A DNA stretch of 64,000 nucleotides, taken from contig OZ026603.1 of the NCBI GenBank assembly GCA_964020085.1, positions 24,122,873 through 24,186,872 on the forward strand, written 5' to 3'. Under the pieces are notes generated by a model. It saw only the letters and a list, made by a program, of their open reading frames with translations. It searched no databases and had not been told where the DNA came from. Source of the stretch: Micromussa lordhowensis. Its lineage: Eukaryota > Cnidaria > Anthozoa > Scleractinia > Lobophylliidae. The position numbers and the translations under genes are program-made. Below are positions 1 to 11,600 of the stretch, in pieces (position 1 is the first letter of the stretch; each line of letters begins with the position of its first letter).

Positions 1-129
1 CTTCATCTATTGAACAATTTGGATTTTTATTTTGAATGGCGTGACACTGAAAACCAGCAATTCCCTACTTCTTCCCTGGAGTAATAACCCGAATTGAGCC
101 TGAGATTCAATCGAAAACCAGTACCTAGC

Positions 130-275
130 CAGCGGTCAACTTGAAAAAAACCACGCGACCTCGGTGAGCTCTAAACCTGAGCCCGCGAAATGGTCACGTG
201 ATACTTTGTCAGCGGATATCTTGTTTTGACAGCTGTCAATTAACCATAAGATGGATGTACAATAACAAAGCTGCA
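130..275. repeat. Interspersed repeat, copy 1
   Basis: This stretch closely matches 55680-55805: both contain a run around 'gagctctaaac-tgagcccgcga', then a permuted 'cagcggata-cttgtttt', then 'tgtcaattgaccata' and 'atggatgt'. It is dispersed repeat DNA with no coding potential that I can see. The element class is unknown. The flanking bases 1-129 and 276-618 hold no recognisable gene. Confidence 0.55.
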
Positions 276-618
276 CCTATGGTACTACAGCAGAACCTCC
301 CCGCTAACTCGAACTAAATTTCGTTTCCCTTGATAAAAATTTACCCCGGTAACACGAATTCTGGTTCATGTAACTCACCACGGATGTCATCCCATCAGCT
401 TTTCTTGTCGTGTAATCGATGAACACTCAAAACTAACACTACAGCAATTTTATTTAGTGCAACCGGCCATTTACATATTTGACAGTCATTTGACCAATTT
501 ACCAATCTTATGAGTCATACCGGATGCGGTGCCTTTAGCTGTCACAAAGAGAAAAACAGTGCTACAGCGCAGTTTCTGACGAGATAAGTTTTATCTACAC
601 TGTACTTTACACTGAGGT

Positions 619-925
619 GGGAGGCGCGGTGCCCTCATGGTTAGTGCACTCGACTCCGGAGCGAGCGGTCCGGGTTCGAGCCCTGGCCGGGGACAGTGTG
701 TTGTGTTCTTGGGCAAGACACTTTACTCTCACAGTGCCTCCCTCCACCCAGGTGTATAAATGGGTACCTGCTATTTGTTGGGGAAACCTAACAAAATTGC
801 GGGGGAGTGACCTGCGATGGACTAGCATCCCTTCCAGGGGAAGTAGAAATACTTCTAGCCGCTTCATGCTACAGAAACCGGGATAAGCTCCGGTAGTTAT
901 GAGCCAACCTTGGCTCTAAGGCTTC
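619..925 (+). mobile_element. tRNA-derived SINE, family 1, copy 1
   Basis: The head has RNA polymerase III boxes like those of a tRNA gene: an A-box-like 'tggttagtgcactcg' and the B box 'ggttcgagccc'. The body contains 'ttcttgggcaagacacttta', which resembles the central domain of V-type SINEs. The 3' part runs through 'gaaaccgggataagctccgg'. Three more copies lie at 11059-11334 (-), 13245-13545 (+) and 60765-61010 (+). Open frames across it in both directions are repeat shadows, not genes. Confidence 0.85.
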
Positions 926-1898
926 ACACACGCTGTATACTGAAGTGCTGAAAAAAATCACTTAACTATCAATTATTAGCCTGGCAAGTTGGATATTCAA
1001 TGGACCCCGATAACCCGAACCCCCGCAAACCCGACCTGTTTTTGGTTTCCCTTTAGATTTCGAGTTACCGGACAGTCACGCGACAACCAAAAGTTTTTAG
1101 ATCGATGGGATATCAAATGTTTTAAGGTATGGGGCTCCGCTCGGGAGAAGGAGCTCCGCTATAACTTAAAGGTCACTCCAAAAAACGTATATTTTTTGTC
1201 AGCTCTAATAAAAACCTTGAACTAAGCTTAGCCACTCACTGAAGTTTCAACTTCTAAAGTGCAAGTTTCCTTGTGAAATTCGTCTCCAGCTTCGAACATC
1301 GTCGCCGCCATTTTGAACAGTACTCAGCAGCCAGGCCGCGTTTATGTAGCGTAATTCCTTGAAGTGGAAAATTGCTTGGAAAAAATGGATTTTGTTCACC
1401 TTGTGAAGGATGCCAAGTCGGTTGCAAGTTTTTCTCCTTGCCGCGAATTTCGAGTCGGACCGTATGACGTCACGTAAACACGGCCTGGCTGTGAAAACAG
1501 TTTCAAAATGGCGGCCTCCGAAGTTGATCCTTCTAGACGAATGTCTTCCGGAAAACGGGCACGTCAGAGGCTAAAACTTCGTTGATTGAAAAAGCTGAAT
1601 GTTTACTTGCTATAGGCGAAGACTAAAAAAGCAAGCTTTCTGGAGTGACCTTTATTAAGAATAATCCTTATTTCCATGGTAACGATAAATAGAAAACTCG
1701 AAATAGGTGAAACTTGAATAAGCTATAAACAAGCCTAATACCAACGTCTCGAACTACGGTGTATTCCAAATAAATTATACATGCATGTTTCATGTCGAGT
1801 AAATTGAATTACTCGACATTAAATATACTTATCAAATCAAACGTACTAGTACAACTTAAGTTAACCTAATTAACAGCGTTTCATTACTTTTATTTTAG
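926..1898. other. Non-coding stretch upstream of gene A's large exon
   Basis: I see no supported exon here. Because the next exon starts with a conserved acceptor and has no start codon of its own, most of this is probably intron 1 of gene A. A small repeated motif 'ggggctccgct...ggagctccgctat' at about 1131-1163 recurs at about 55990-56025. I searched by eye for a copy of the signal-peptide exon found in genes B and C and did not find one, so it probably lies left of the window. Confidence 0.5.
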
Positions 1899-4800
1899 CT
1901 GCTCAATATCTTAATTTTGCTGATGTCTTTGTGTCCCTGAGCGGAAACGATTCCAAAAGCTGTGGTACAGTCATTCAACCATGTAGGTCCATTGCTAAAG
2001 CAATCCACCAGTTGCCCAGCTGGGGAGGACGCATTTACCTCGATGGCACTGGGACCGAGCGGAAACCTTACCAATGTAATCTTGTAATGGCGCATGAGCA
2101 ACATCCGGGAACTGTTGTTGAAAAAAGTTTGACAATGGAGGGTTGGAGAGCATTGCCCCATATATCATGCTTCAAAGGTTTTCAATTCATAAAGAAGTCA
2201 ACTTCTACGAGTCGGGTACTGGCCATTTCTTTATCTGGTATTTCCTTCCGCCAAACGCCTTTGATGTTTCAGGATTGTGAAATTGTAACAATTGCTAACT
2301 GTTCTTTTGAAGACACGGCCGTTGCTTTGTATGTTCAAGTAAGAAACATTGTAAGAGTGCAGCTGAATATCGAGCGATCTTCTTTCGTTAAGAACAACAT
2401 TTCATGCGTGGAAATCATTTTGAGCAAGAATGCTCAGGACCAAGATCAGCTTGTGGCCGTAAATATCAGCGAGACAAAGTTTATGGAGAACGGGATGCAC
2501 AAACGGTGGTTTGCAAGAGGTGTAGTGACCATCCGCTCACAAACCGCGCTGCCATCCAGCGTGCATGTCAAAATATCTTGCTTGAACGTCACATCTGTCA
2601 ATAACGTTGGCTACTTTATGAACCTTGATCTGCCATCAGCCGTGACCAGCGAGGTATATGATGATGTCAGATTGTTCAACAATACTCTTTCTGATTTGGT
2701 CAAGACAACCACTGGTAGAAAAACACAACACGTGGTGAACAGTTTGTACAGTTCTTATACAAAGAAAACGCGTGTTAAGTTCAGCAACCTAACATGTTCT
2801 CACAACCATTTATTGCGATGTATAAAGATTCATTCTGAGGAAGTCCAAGCAGAAATTCACAACTCGTCATTCGTTGGTCAGCGTCTTATAAACGAAAGAG
2901 GGGGAGCGATATTTTTTAACTCAACAGCACACGGATCTGTAGTCATATTCAACAGCAGGTTTCGTAGGAACATAGCTACGGGTGGTGGAGCTTTGTTTGC
3001 TCATAGTAATAACGGAATCCTCCGTCTAAACATTACGAATGTTAACTTCACTAAATGTGCCTCAGAAAGGAATGGGGCCGGATGTGCAATTTTGATTGAA
3101 GAACCGCAAAAGCTGTCAACATGGCAAAACTCAGAAGGGACATCCAAGTTAATTGCCAACTTTAGAGAAATCAGAGTGTACAACTGCTTTGGCTTGTACG
3201 GTAAATGCGACGGTATCCGGCTTATGATATTTAATGGCGAAGTTATCATCAAGGATTCTTCGTGGATAAACAACACCCAATCTGTAACTGGCGCTCTGAA
3301 GGCAGTCAATGCAGGTGGCCTCATCAACGTCACTATTTCTGGCTGCACATTTCTTCGCAACATCGTGGAAAGTGGCGTTGTTAGATTACTCTCCTTTTAT
3401 CCACAAGCGGGGACATTGACGATCATAAACAGTTTTATATCTGATGAGGACGAAAGTGGCAATGTGGCTGCAGCCGTAATGGCATCTGCAGAATTTCATA
3501 TCAATCTGACGAGCATTGTATTTACTTCAAATCGTTATGCACTCTTTATAAAAGATTCGATAGTAAATCCACATTCTAAAGCCTACCCTTTATACGTATC
3601 AATCTATAACTGCACCTTCCGCGATAATTTCCGTGACGTGGTGGTAAGTTCACAAGATCCAAGTCAGTTTGAATTAGCCATTAAAAACACCATCTTCACC
3701 AGCAGGCAGACCATACCCGAATCATTTGGACTCTTCATCCTTGCAAGACCTTTGCAAATACTCACTTTTTCGAATGCTGTTATCGAACTGGATAACGTAA
3801 CATTTGATTCGAAACCCTGCAATATAATACATTTGCTATTTCGAGGTCAAAAATCGTTACACGTAAAAAGATCTTCGTTTCTGAATAGTGTCTGTTTGGA
3901 TCGATTCCGGTGGTCTGATAATAGTTCCTTCAGTGTTTCCGATATATCAACGGGCGCTATATCAGTCGTCTCAATTTCTGATAAAACGCTGAGTCCAGGA
4001 TGCGTTGAACCTGGATCAAAGAGAGACATTCATCCGATTTGGAAATACGAAGCTCACGTGAGATTTGAAGATACCATATTCGAAGGCAATGGTGGATTTC
4101 TCACTGGTGCTGTATACATACGTAATGCCAACACTACTTTTGTAAGATGCAAGTTTCGAAATAATTTTGCTATTGATAATTCCGGACATGTTTATTCTGC
4201 ATATGGAACTGGGCAAGTGGATTTCAAAGATTGCTTATTCTCTTCCACAAAAGTAAACATGACAATGAACAATACAACGCTTCACAAATCGACGTTCTTG
4301 CGGTCGGAAAGCGGGGGACCTATAAATCTGAAAAATACAACCATGGTGTCATTTGCTGCCCAAAGGAATTCACATCCCGTACTAGACATTTCCAATGGAG
4401 GTTACGTATACATGGACTATAGTTCGACAATCCGGTGTACCATCGGAAGCCAGCTATTGTTGGATAATACGACACATTTTGTATATACAGAACAAAACAA
4501 CAGCGTTTGCATAATAAATGTCACCGTTCTGAAATACTCTTGTCAGATGTGTTATCAGGGTTTTTATAGTATTCAAAAAGGAGTATCACGTGGCTTGATT
4601 GTGAACAACACAATTACTTGTCTACAATGTCCTTTTGGTGCCAGTTGTGTTCAAAGGAACGTAGCTGCTAAGCCAAACTTTTGGGGTTATCCAATATCCA
4701 GCGACCCACCATCACTAAGATTCATTACTTGTCCAGAACATTACTGCCAAAAATCAACGTTAGAGGGAGATTACAACAGTTGTCAGGGAAACAGAAGCGG

Positions 4801-6226
4801 TACTCTGTGTGGTGAATGCACTCCAGGATACAGTGAGAGTCTCTTTTCAACAGAATGCCGTATGAATGAGGAATGCAATAACTATTGGTTTTGGATTTTG
4901 ATGATTTTGTTAACAACTGGACTGGCTCTTTACCTACTGTTGAAACCTCCAATCCTAGTTTTTCTTGGAAATCAGATATTATGGTTTAGAAGAAAAGAAG
5001 AAAATCATCAAGAAGATGACTTGGGCCGAAGCGATCAACACTCGGACAGCGGCTACATCAAAATTACATTTTATTTCTACCAAGCTGCCGAAATACTGAT
5101 GGTTGGTTCCATTGAAAGCCTCCTTGAAAAAATGCCGTTTATTCATACAGTGATTGCCGCATTTAATTTCCAAGTTCGCACCATTAACAAAGGAATTGGT
5201 TGCCCTTTTCAAGGACTGACGGCCGTCACAAAACAGTTTTTTCTTTCGGGTACAGTTTTTATCACAATGGCCGATGTTGTTCTTATCTATTATATCCATT
5301 CTGTCATCAACATGTTAAGGGGAAAAAAAAAGCCAGCCCTCATCCATTACATGGCCGTTGTCATGGAAGTACTGTTGCTAGGTTACGAAAGGTTGGCAGA
5401 AACATCGCTAAAGCTAATGCAGTGTGTCTCTATTGAATCCCAAAAGTGGCTATTCATTGATGCAAATGTTCCATGTATGCAGTGGTGGCAGTATTTTCTT
5501 CTCGCTTTCATTGTTGTTTTTGTGGTTCCCTTCGTCATTGTTCTTTACTGTGGATCCTCCAAGCTTTACAGGGCTTCTATAACTGCAAATGAATTTCTTG
5601 CTGCCTGTATGCTTCCATTACCATTCCTCGTCATCTGGTTTTTTAAGAAAATACTTAAGCTTAAAGGGCAGGAAAGCACCAAGACACAGGCTGTGAATAA
5701 AGATGTCTTAGAAGTACTACATGATCCTTTCCGACCGCCAAACAATGAAGATAAAGGAACACTGTACTGGGAGAGCGTGTTAATCGGCCGAAGATTAATT
5801 CTCCTCACGTGCCAATCGTTCATTACATGTCCGATGGCGCGAATGGTTTCTATGGCTGCAGCATGTCTACTGATGACCATTCATCATGTTATGAAGAATC
5901 CATATCGTGACCCCATAGCCAACAAATCTGAAACACTGTCCTTGACGACTTTAACTTTGATTGCCATAATAAATCTGACAAAAGCGACCCTGCTCGCATT
6001 TGGTATCACTGTTGACGGGCCTTACCGATCTTATCTGGACACTCTGGAGTGGTTTGAAGTGATTAGCTTGGCCTTTGTCCCTGTGTTAGTGTCCGTTTTG
6101 GTTATCTTCGCGATTCTGTCTCAGTTGGCTCGGTTGGTGGTGTTTCTGATCAAGCTATCGTTCCAGCTTGGTAGCCCGGAATGGCCCATGGAGCAACGGA
6201 GACCACTTTTGGATATTGCTATATAG
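1899..6226 (+). CDS. Gene A: beta-helix / Cys-rich / multi-transmembrane surface protein, last exon
   Basis: This one exon encodes about 1441 residues. It starts after a pyrimidine-rich acceptor ending in AG at 1897-1898; the apparent GTG start at 1931 is not a real start. The first two bases complete a codon (phase 1), and 12 codons later the protein reads VS before SGNDSKSCG, exactly as in genes B, C and D. About 1930-4500 encodes a pectin-lyase-like right-handed beta-helix region with many N-glycosylation sequons (NCS, NNT, NFT). A Cys-rich neck (CPFGASC, NFWGY, GTLCGEC) follows at about 4530-4875. Roughly 8 to 11 hydrophobic segments span about 4880-6165, and a short cytoplasmic tail ends at TAG 6224-6226. 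I infer a plasma-membrane protein with an extracellular beta-helix. The membrane part recalls TRP-like multi-span proteins, but I cannot assign a function. It is closest to pseudogene D. Confidence 0.88.
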
Positions 6227-6269
6227 AACAGTGATGACAAATTTTTAACATAACATTACCGCTAAAAAG

Positions 6270-6735
6270 AGTGAAGGAAAGATGAGAAATGAGAAATATG
6301 ATCATGTTACGCCTGAACTACAACGCCTTAGGTGGCTTCCAGTATCCAGTCAGCTTTACTATCGAAATGCTATGTATGTATGGTCGCGCCCCTGAATACC
6401 TAAGCACCCTTTTCAGCAAACGTTGTGATGTAAATAGATACACAACCAAGAGTTCCCAATTGTTAAATGTCCCTCTTTTTAAAACTGCTTCTGGACACAG
6501 AACTTTTTATTACCGAACTATCAGCATCTGGAATTCCTTGGAATCGATTTTAAAGCTTTCTAGTAAAACTCCGGAGGGATTTTTTAGGATGTGATTGATA
6601 TAGTGATGTGAGTTAGTTAGTAATTTTTTTCATATATTTTAAATAATTTAAATAATTGTAAATTATTACTTTGTAAATATTATTGTTCCTGAAAAGCCCC
6701 TTTGGGGAGGTTCAATCAAGTATGTATGTATGTAA
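6270..6735 (+). pseudogene. 5'-truncated non-LTR retrotransposon (LINE) end
   Basis: Translation gives the typical carboxy end of a LINE reverse transcriptase. One frame reads ELQRLRWLPVSSQLYYRN and then a shifted frame reads GRAPEYLSTLF, with SQLLNVP, GHRTFYYR and IWNSL before TGA near 6592. A spacer and a short tail 'gtatgtatgtatgtaaag' at about 6720-6737 follow, like the microsatellite tails of LINEs. It lies about 40 bp after the stop codon of gene A, so it probably forms part of that gene's 3' end. The frameshift and missing 5' part show it is dead. Confidence 0.8.
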
Positions 6736-6737
6736 AG

Positions 6738-7140
6738 AGTCTGACCATCTCCCGCCTTTTTTTAAACAACTACCAAAGCGAAAGAAACCACTGCTCTTCA
6801 GTTTCCTACAATCAATTACTGATAAATGCTAAAATCAACTATTTGACATTTTCCTTAATGTCTAGTTAGAACATTTGAACCGTATTTTTTACTTTGCCTT
6901 GCTTTCAGTTGATTTTGAGTCATGTTTGATTGCAGGATGCTTAACTTCATAACGTACCAGTGCGGCACAGGGGAGTAAATATACACTTTATCCAAAAGAT
7001 GTAGAAATTTATGTAGATATTGGAATTTCTTTCAAAAGGTCTTTCTGATTTGCAAACTGATTAAATTTTGTTGAGTACCAACAGTACATATATGTGAAAC
7101 ACACACTAGTTTCATTTTGAATGTTGTCCTTCGATAGCAT
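6738..7140. other. AT-rich intergenic DNA
   Basis: No coding frame, RNA or clear repeat is visible here. Confidence 0.5.
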
Positions 7141-7151
7141 GTTGGAGTATC

Positions 7152-7363
7152 TAGTGTTCTTTGGAGTGAGGCCTTAAACTGCTGTATTTAGTCAAGTCGT
7201 TTTAAGCTTTAATCTGTGAGGATACAAGATGGCTGACTCACATGGTTCAACTAACCTGGATCAAATAGTCTCGCAAGACATGATGGCCTACAGATCGACG
7301 AAAACAGGGAACACTGATTTGACTAAGCACAGTAATTTAAGGCCGCACTCGAAAGAACACTAG
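7152..7363. mobile_element. MITE with about 45-bp terminal inverted repeats
   Basis: The left end 'ctagtgttctttggagtg' and right end 'cactcgaaagaacactag' are inverted copies. The similarity continues inward through 'aggccttaaactgctgtattt...' against '...acagtaatttaaggcc'. It is about 210 bp with no coding capacity. Its position suggests intergenic DNA between gene A and CCDC158. Confidence 0.75.
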
Positions 7364-7829
7364 CTTACACACCAACTTCGTTTGTAGGTTTTTAAGAGCA
7401 TTATTTGTCAGTTGTTGGAGATTTTTAAAAAAGGGTGTTTCCAAGACAAATTAGATATCAAGAAAATATTAAGCTTAATATTATTACTTATTTTTTTTTT
7501 TTTATCCCTACATAATTTCACATGTGATGTTTATACCAAATATCTTTAAATGACGTGCACATCGCAGTGGAAATAGAAAGTTTAAAATTGTAATAAGAGC
7601 GAACCAGTCGATTAAATCTAAGGAAATTTATCAAAGATGTCAGTCATTTGTTTGTTTGCTTGACAGTCTTAGCTATCTCAACTGTAAACGATTTAGTGAC
7701 CTTATATGACTGCCGGGTGACTCATAGGACTGAGATAATTATTTATGGAAAATAAGTCAACAGAAGGACTTTGACAGAGGCACGAAGGGTGGGACGGAGG
7801 AATGTATTAACGGCAATATATCCACGTAT

Positions 7830-8095
7830 TATATGGCTAGCTCGGCGAGCGGGCAAGATGAATCAAATCCTGCGCTGTGATTGGCTACCCGACCGAGCAA
7901 GATGAAGCCATCTCTCTCGCTCGGGATTATCCCCGCCTTGTCCCGCAAGAAAACTTTCCCCAAAAGCCATGTAATAAATCCTTTATTGACCAAGCTTGCT
8001 CGGTCAAGATGGCTTGATATTGGCCTCGTTCTTTTTTAGTGTGTTTTAAGTTTATGGACCTCGACTCCGTCTCGGTCCATAAACACGCAAAAAAC

Positions 8096-8128
<33 letters not shown>

Positions 8129-8150
8129 ACACTTGGTCAATAGCCCATAC
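7830..8150. mobile_element. Palindromic MITE, family shared with 31307-31570
   Basis: The core is a long hairpin: 'ggtcaagatggcttgatattgg' and later 'ccaatatccagccatcttgacc' are inverted, as are two copies around 'ggtccataaac'. A flanking part includes 'cgggcaagatg', 'cttgtcccgcaagaaaa' and 'gtaataaatcctttattgacc'. The same parts occur in the opposite orientation at 31307-31570 beside the stop codon of gene B. A downstream poly(A)-type signal for CCDC158 (AATAAA on the minus strand near 8180-8187) lies close to this element. Confidence 0.75.
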
Positions 8151-8545
8151 GTATTGTTTTTGATGATAACAATATTCAGGGTTTTATTCAGTCTTCTTTG
8201 TAGAAATTTCATAATTCTTAAATAAATATGCGACGAACAGTCAAAGCCGATTGACAAGTTTCAAGTCTTTTACCCATGCCACAGTTTAATAACAACAAAA
8301 CATGCAAGGTATGTTGTCTTCGCATTCGGGGAAGACCAATTGTACAATTCTAAAACAGAGAACATAATAGCTTCCTCGCGGTCCCAACCTGCCTGCGAGC
8401 AAGTTCTGTTGAAGAAGGGGAGTGGAGGGCAGGAGCTCGAGTAGGGGTTGGAGGGAAGGAGCTACGTCCCTCCACCCTTACTCCAAGAGGGCTTCATCGA
8501 AGGTTGAGGGCATCACTAAATTCCCAAACTTTCATGTTGTTGTAT

Positions 8546-8631
8546 TCACGACAGCAATGCATGTATGTTGTCCTCATTTTTGCGGCACTTTTTGATTCTT
8601 CTGTCTTGTTCTTTCAACAAGTGTTCAATTT
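8546..8631 (-). CDS. CCDC158: CCDC158-like, last coding exon
   Basis: After the acceptor 'ctttcacag' the exon reads EIEHLLKEQDRRIKKCRKN and then DNIHALLS with TGA at 8546-8548. The spacing and the EQ-RRI-K pattern fit the C-terminus of CCDC158. It lies beyond a Penelope-like remnant that sits in the last intron. Confidence 0.8.
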
Positions 8632-11600
8632 CTGTGAAAGAAAAACATGAAATGTGAATGCCAACATAGATAGAGTGCATGGAAGCAGAAAAAAAAAAGA
8701 AAGCTAAAAAAAGAAAAACAAACAAACAAACCGACGCATACCGACAGATGTAATCATCCTAAAACCCGACTTCACACAAAGCCACGACTATAATAACTTT
8801 GAAGAGAGGAGCGCAACTAGTCTGCGACACACCGGACAGCTTACGTGACGAGAACAAATACTCTTAACATGTTTTACACAAGAACAACTACAACGCTGAT
8901 TTTATTAGACGAAACATTTACCGACCTATCGAAGCTGACGCAACGAACAGGAACTCGACACCTGTTACTAAAGTGACTATACCTTACATTAAGGCACTTC
9001 TGGGACCATCCCACGGATCCTACAGCCCTACAACATCCGTGTTGCCCACAAACCTATAACTACGTTACGACACTTACTGACCAACGTTAAAGACAGGGAT
9101 GAACCCAACAACAGACAGAGAACAGTTTACAAGATCAACTGCTCCGACTGCCAGGCTTCCTACATCGGTGAGACTGGCAGAAACCTCAACACGAGACTGA
9201 CTGAACACAAGAAATGGTGATGTCAACAATCACATTGTTGTACATCATCAACTGACAAACCACAACATTGACTGGGACACTGCTCAATGCTTAGCCTACA
9301 GTATGAACCATTTTCAACGACTGACTTTGGAAAGCTGGTACACTAACTTAGAACAAACGCCGCTAAACAGATGCCAACAACTACCGACGCCTTACAAACG
9401 ACTTATCCAAGACGTAAACGAAACCGACAAACGGACTTCTAACAGACCGACTTAATTTGACTAACTATACACGGACCTCAAACCAACCAATTTGACTAAT
9501 AAAAGACGGCTCGAAACTGACCAATGACTGACGACAAACTTTACACGAGTCTTTCAACCAATACCATCATGGCTAAAGTGACCAATCACTTTCAACGGAC
9601 CAGACTTATAGCATCATCGACTGACAAACACTATTCACTTGGGTCATCTTTGAATTTTCATGCATTGTCATGTAAACCCTATGCACAGGGAACAATATCC
9701 TCATCTGATTATCTCGTTTGACACAACCATTCTGAAGCTCAAGATGTCATAAAGGGTTGCAGAATGAAAATGTGCCTATGTACGGCGCATGCGTACCTCT
9801 GTTTTTCTTGGTGAGTTGCTGTCCAGTTTGAGCAAGCGATTGCAAGATCATCTCGGCGCGTCTGTAAGCTGGTTCGTTTGCCGATGGATTTGCCTGTATG
9901 GGTGCTGATGCTGGAACGAAAGGTACATTGTCAAGAATTTAACGTCAGTAAAAACTACTAAAGAGGAGAAACGAATTAACGAAATACGAGAAAAAGAAAA
10001 CGAACAAGATTAAAAAATGTATAGAAAAGAAGGAAGGTAACTAAAGTAAGTTTAGGTTGGGTAGAGTAGTGTAGGTAAACAGACTATTACCGGCTTCAAA
10101 AGCTCTCTCATTTGGTTTCTTTGATGTAAAATGTTCTTGTTTTCTGTGACCGTTCGAAGCCCGGGCAGATTTCGTATCGCTACCTCGTTTTCTGACTTTC
10201 AGGTTCTGGGGAACTGGGCGTAAGTGTTTCTTTGATAACGACACAGTGTCAGACATTTCACTTGAACTCGGCTGACTACTAGTTACCGAGGACGCACTTG
10301 ACGTCGGCTTCCAAGAGCGAGCCGTGTTCAGGAGTTCGCGCGCGATTACAGTGTCTGCAGTAGACGTTGATTGGTCGATTAAAAGCGACGTGACATCAGA
10401 GTCATCGCTTTGCATCGATAAAGACAGTGGCGAAGGTGGCCTGTCAAATGTTGGTGAATGTTCACTGAGTAGGTCGCTGCTGGCAGCACTATCCTTCTTC
10501 GGAGATGAACTGTGAAGCGGAAGGGCAAAGTCATGAACTTCCTCGCCAACGTCGTCGAGTTCGTAACTGGTGCTGAACCTCGAATTTACATCTGTCGACG
10601 AGGCTCTTTCTCTGTCAAAATCACGTTTGTAGTCACTAGAGACAACCGGTTTAGGGCGCAGGATTCCCTCATTTTGAGCTGTATTTCGATGCCTTCTCTC
10701 TGACAGTTCGTCGCCTTTCCTTTCGCCCACAGTCATGGGATCAAAATTTTCCTTTCCGAGGTCGACCTCAGAAGCGATTTTTCTCCGACCCTTTGTCCTA
10801 GATGTCGGTTCTTCCGGGCGAACAGGGCCATCATCCAACAGTGCTCGCTCAGTAGGAGGCCCGTGGGACGCAAACGCAGTACTTGGAGTCTTGCCAGGGG
10901 TCCCAGTTTGTGAAACATGAGCTTGAAAACTTGTGATCAAGCTTCGTACTTCATGTAGTAACATCTTCAGGTCATCTGTAACTTCGTCGTTCTTTCTTGA
11001 AGAAGCTTCGCTTGCCTGTAGATTTAAAACGCAGTAAGAATATGAAGCCTTCATAGCTGCCGGAGCTTATCCCGGTTTCTGTAGCATGAAGCGGCTAGAA
11101 GTATTTCTACTTCCCCTGGACGGGATGCTAGTCCATCGCAGGTCAGTCCCCCACAATTTTGTTAGGTTTCCCCAACAAATAGCAGGTACCCATTTATACA
11201 CCTGGGTGGAGAGAGGCACTATGAGAGTAAAGTGTCTTGCCAAAGAACACAACACACTGTCCCCGGCCAGGGCTCGAACCCGGACCGCTTGCTCCGGAGT
11301 CGAGCGCACTAACCATGAGGCCACCGCGCCTCCCACCAGATAAGATAGATAAGAATGTACGGGCACATAAAAGGCTTACTACAACCTTTTTTCACTAAAC
11401 GCATAGGCCTGCTAATAGTCACGACAGAAACTAACACAGCCACAGAATCCTTACCTCCCTGGACTGTCCAGCTTGCGCTAGTTGCCCAGTCTCCAACTCC
11501 ACCACTTCAGGCTGTGAGCCTTGGGACAGAGGCAGAAGCGACTGTGACAGAGCGGTCTTTTGGGGTATCATAACACTGCTGTAATTCGCTTGAGTAGTCA

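Noticed and set aside
617..886. Small secreted-looking proteins in SINE family 1
   Set aside because: The same frame recurs at each SINE copy with stops and shifts, so it is the repeat, not a gene.
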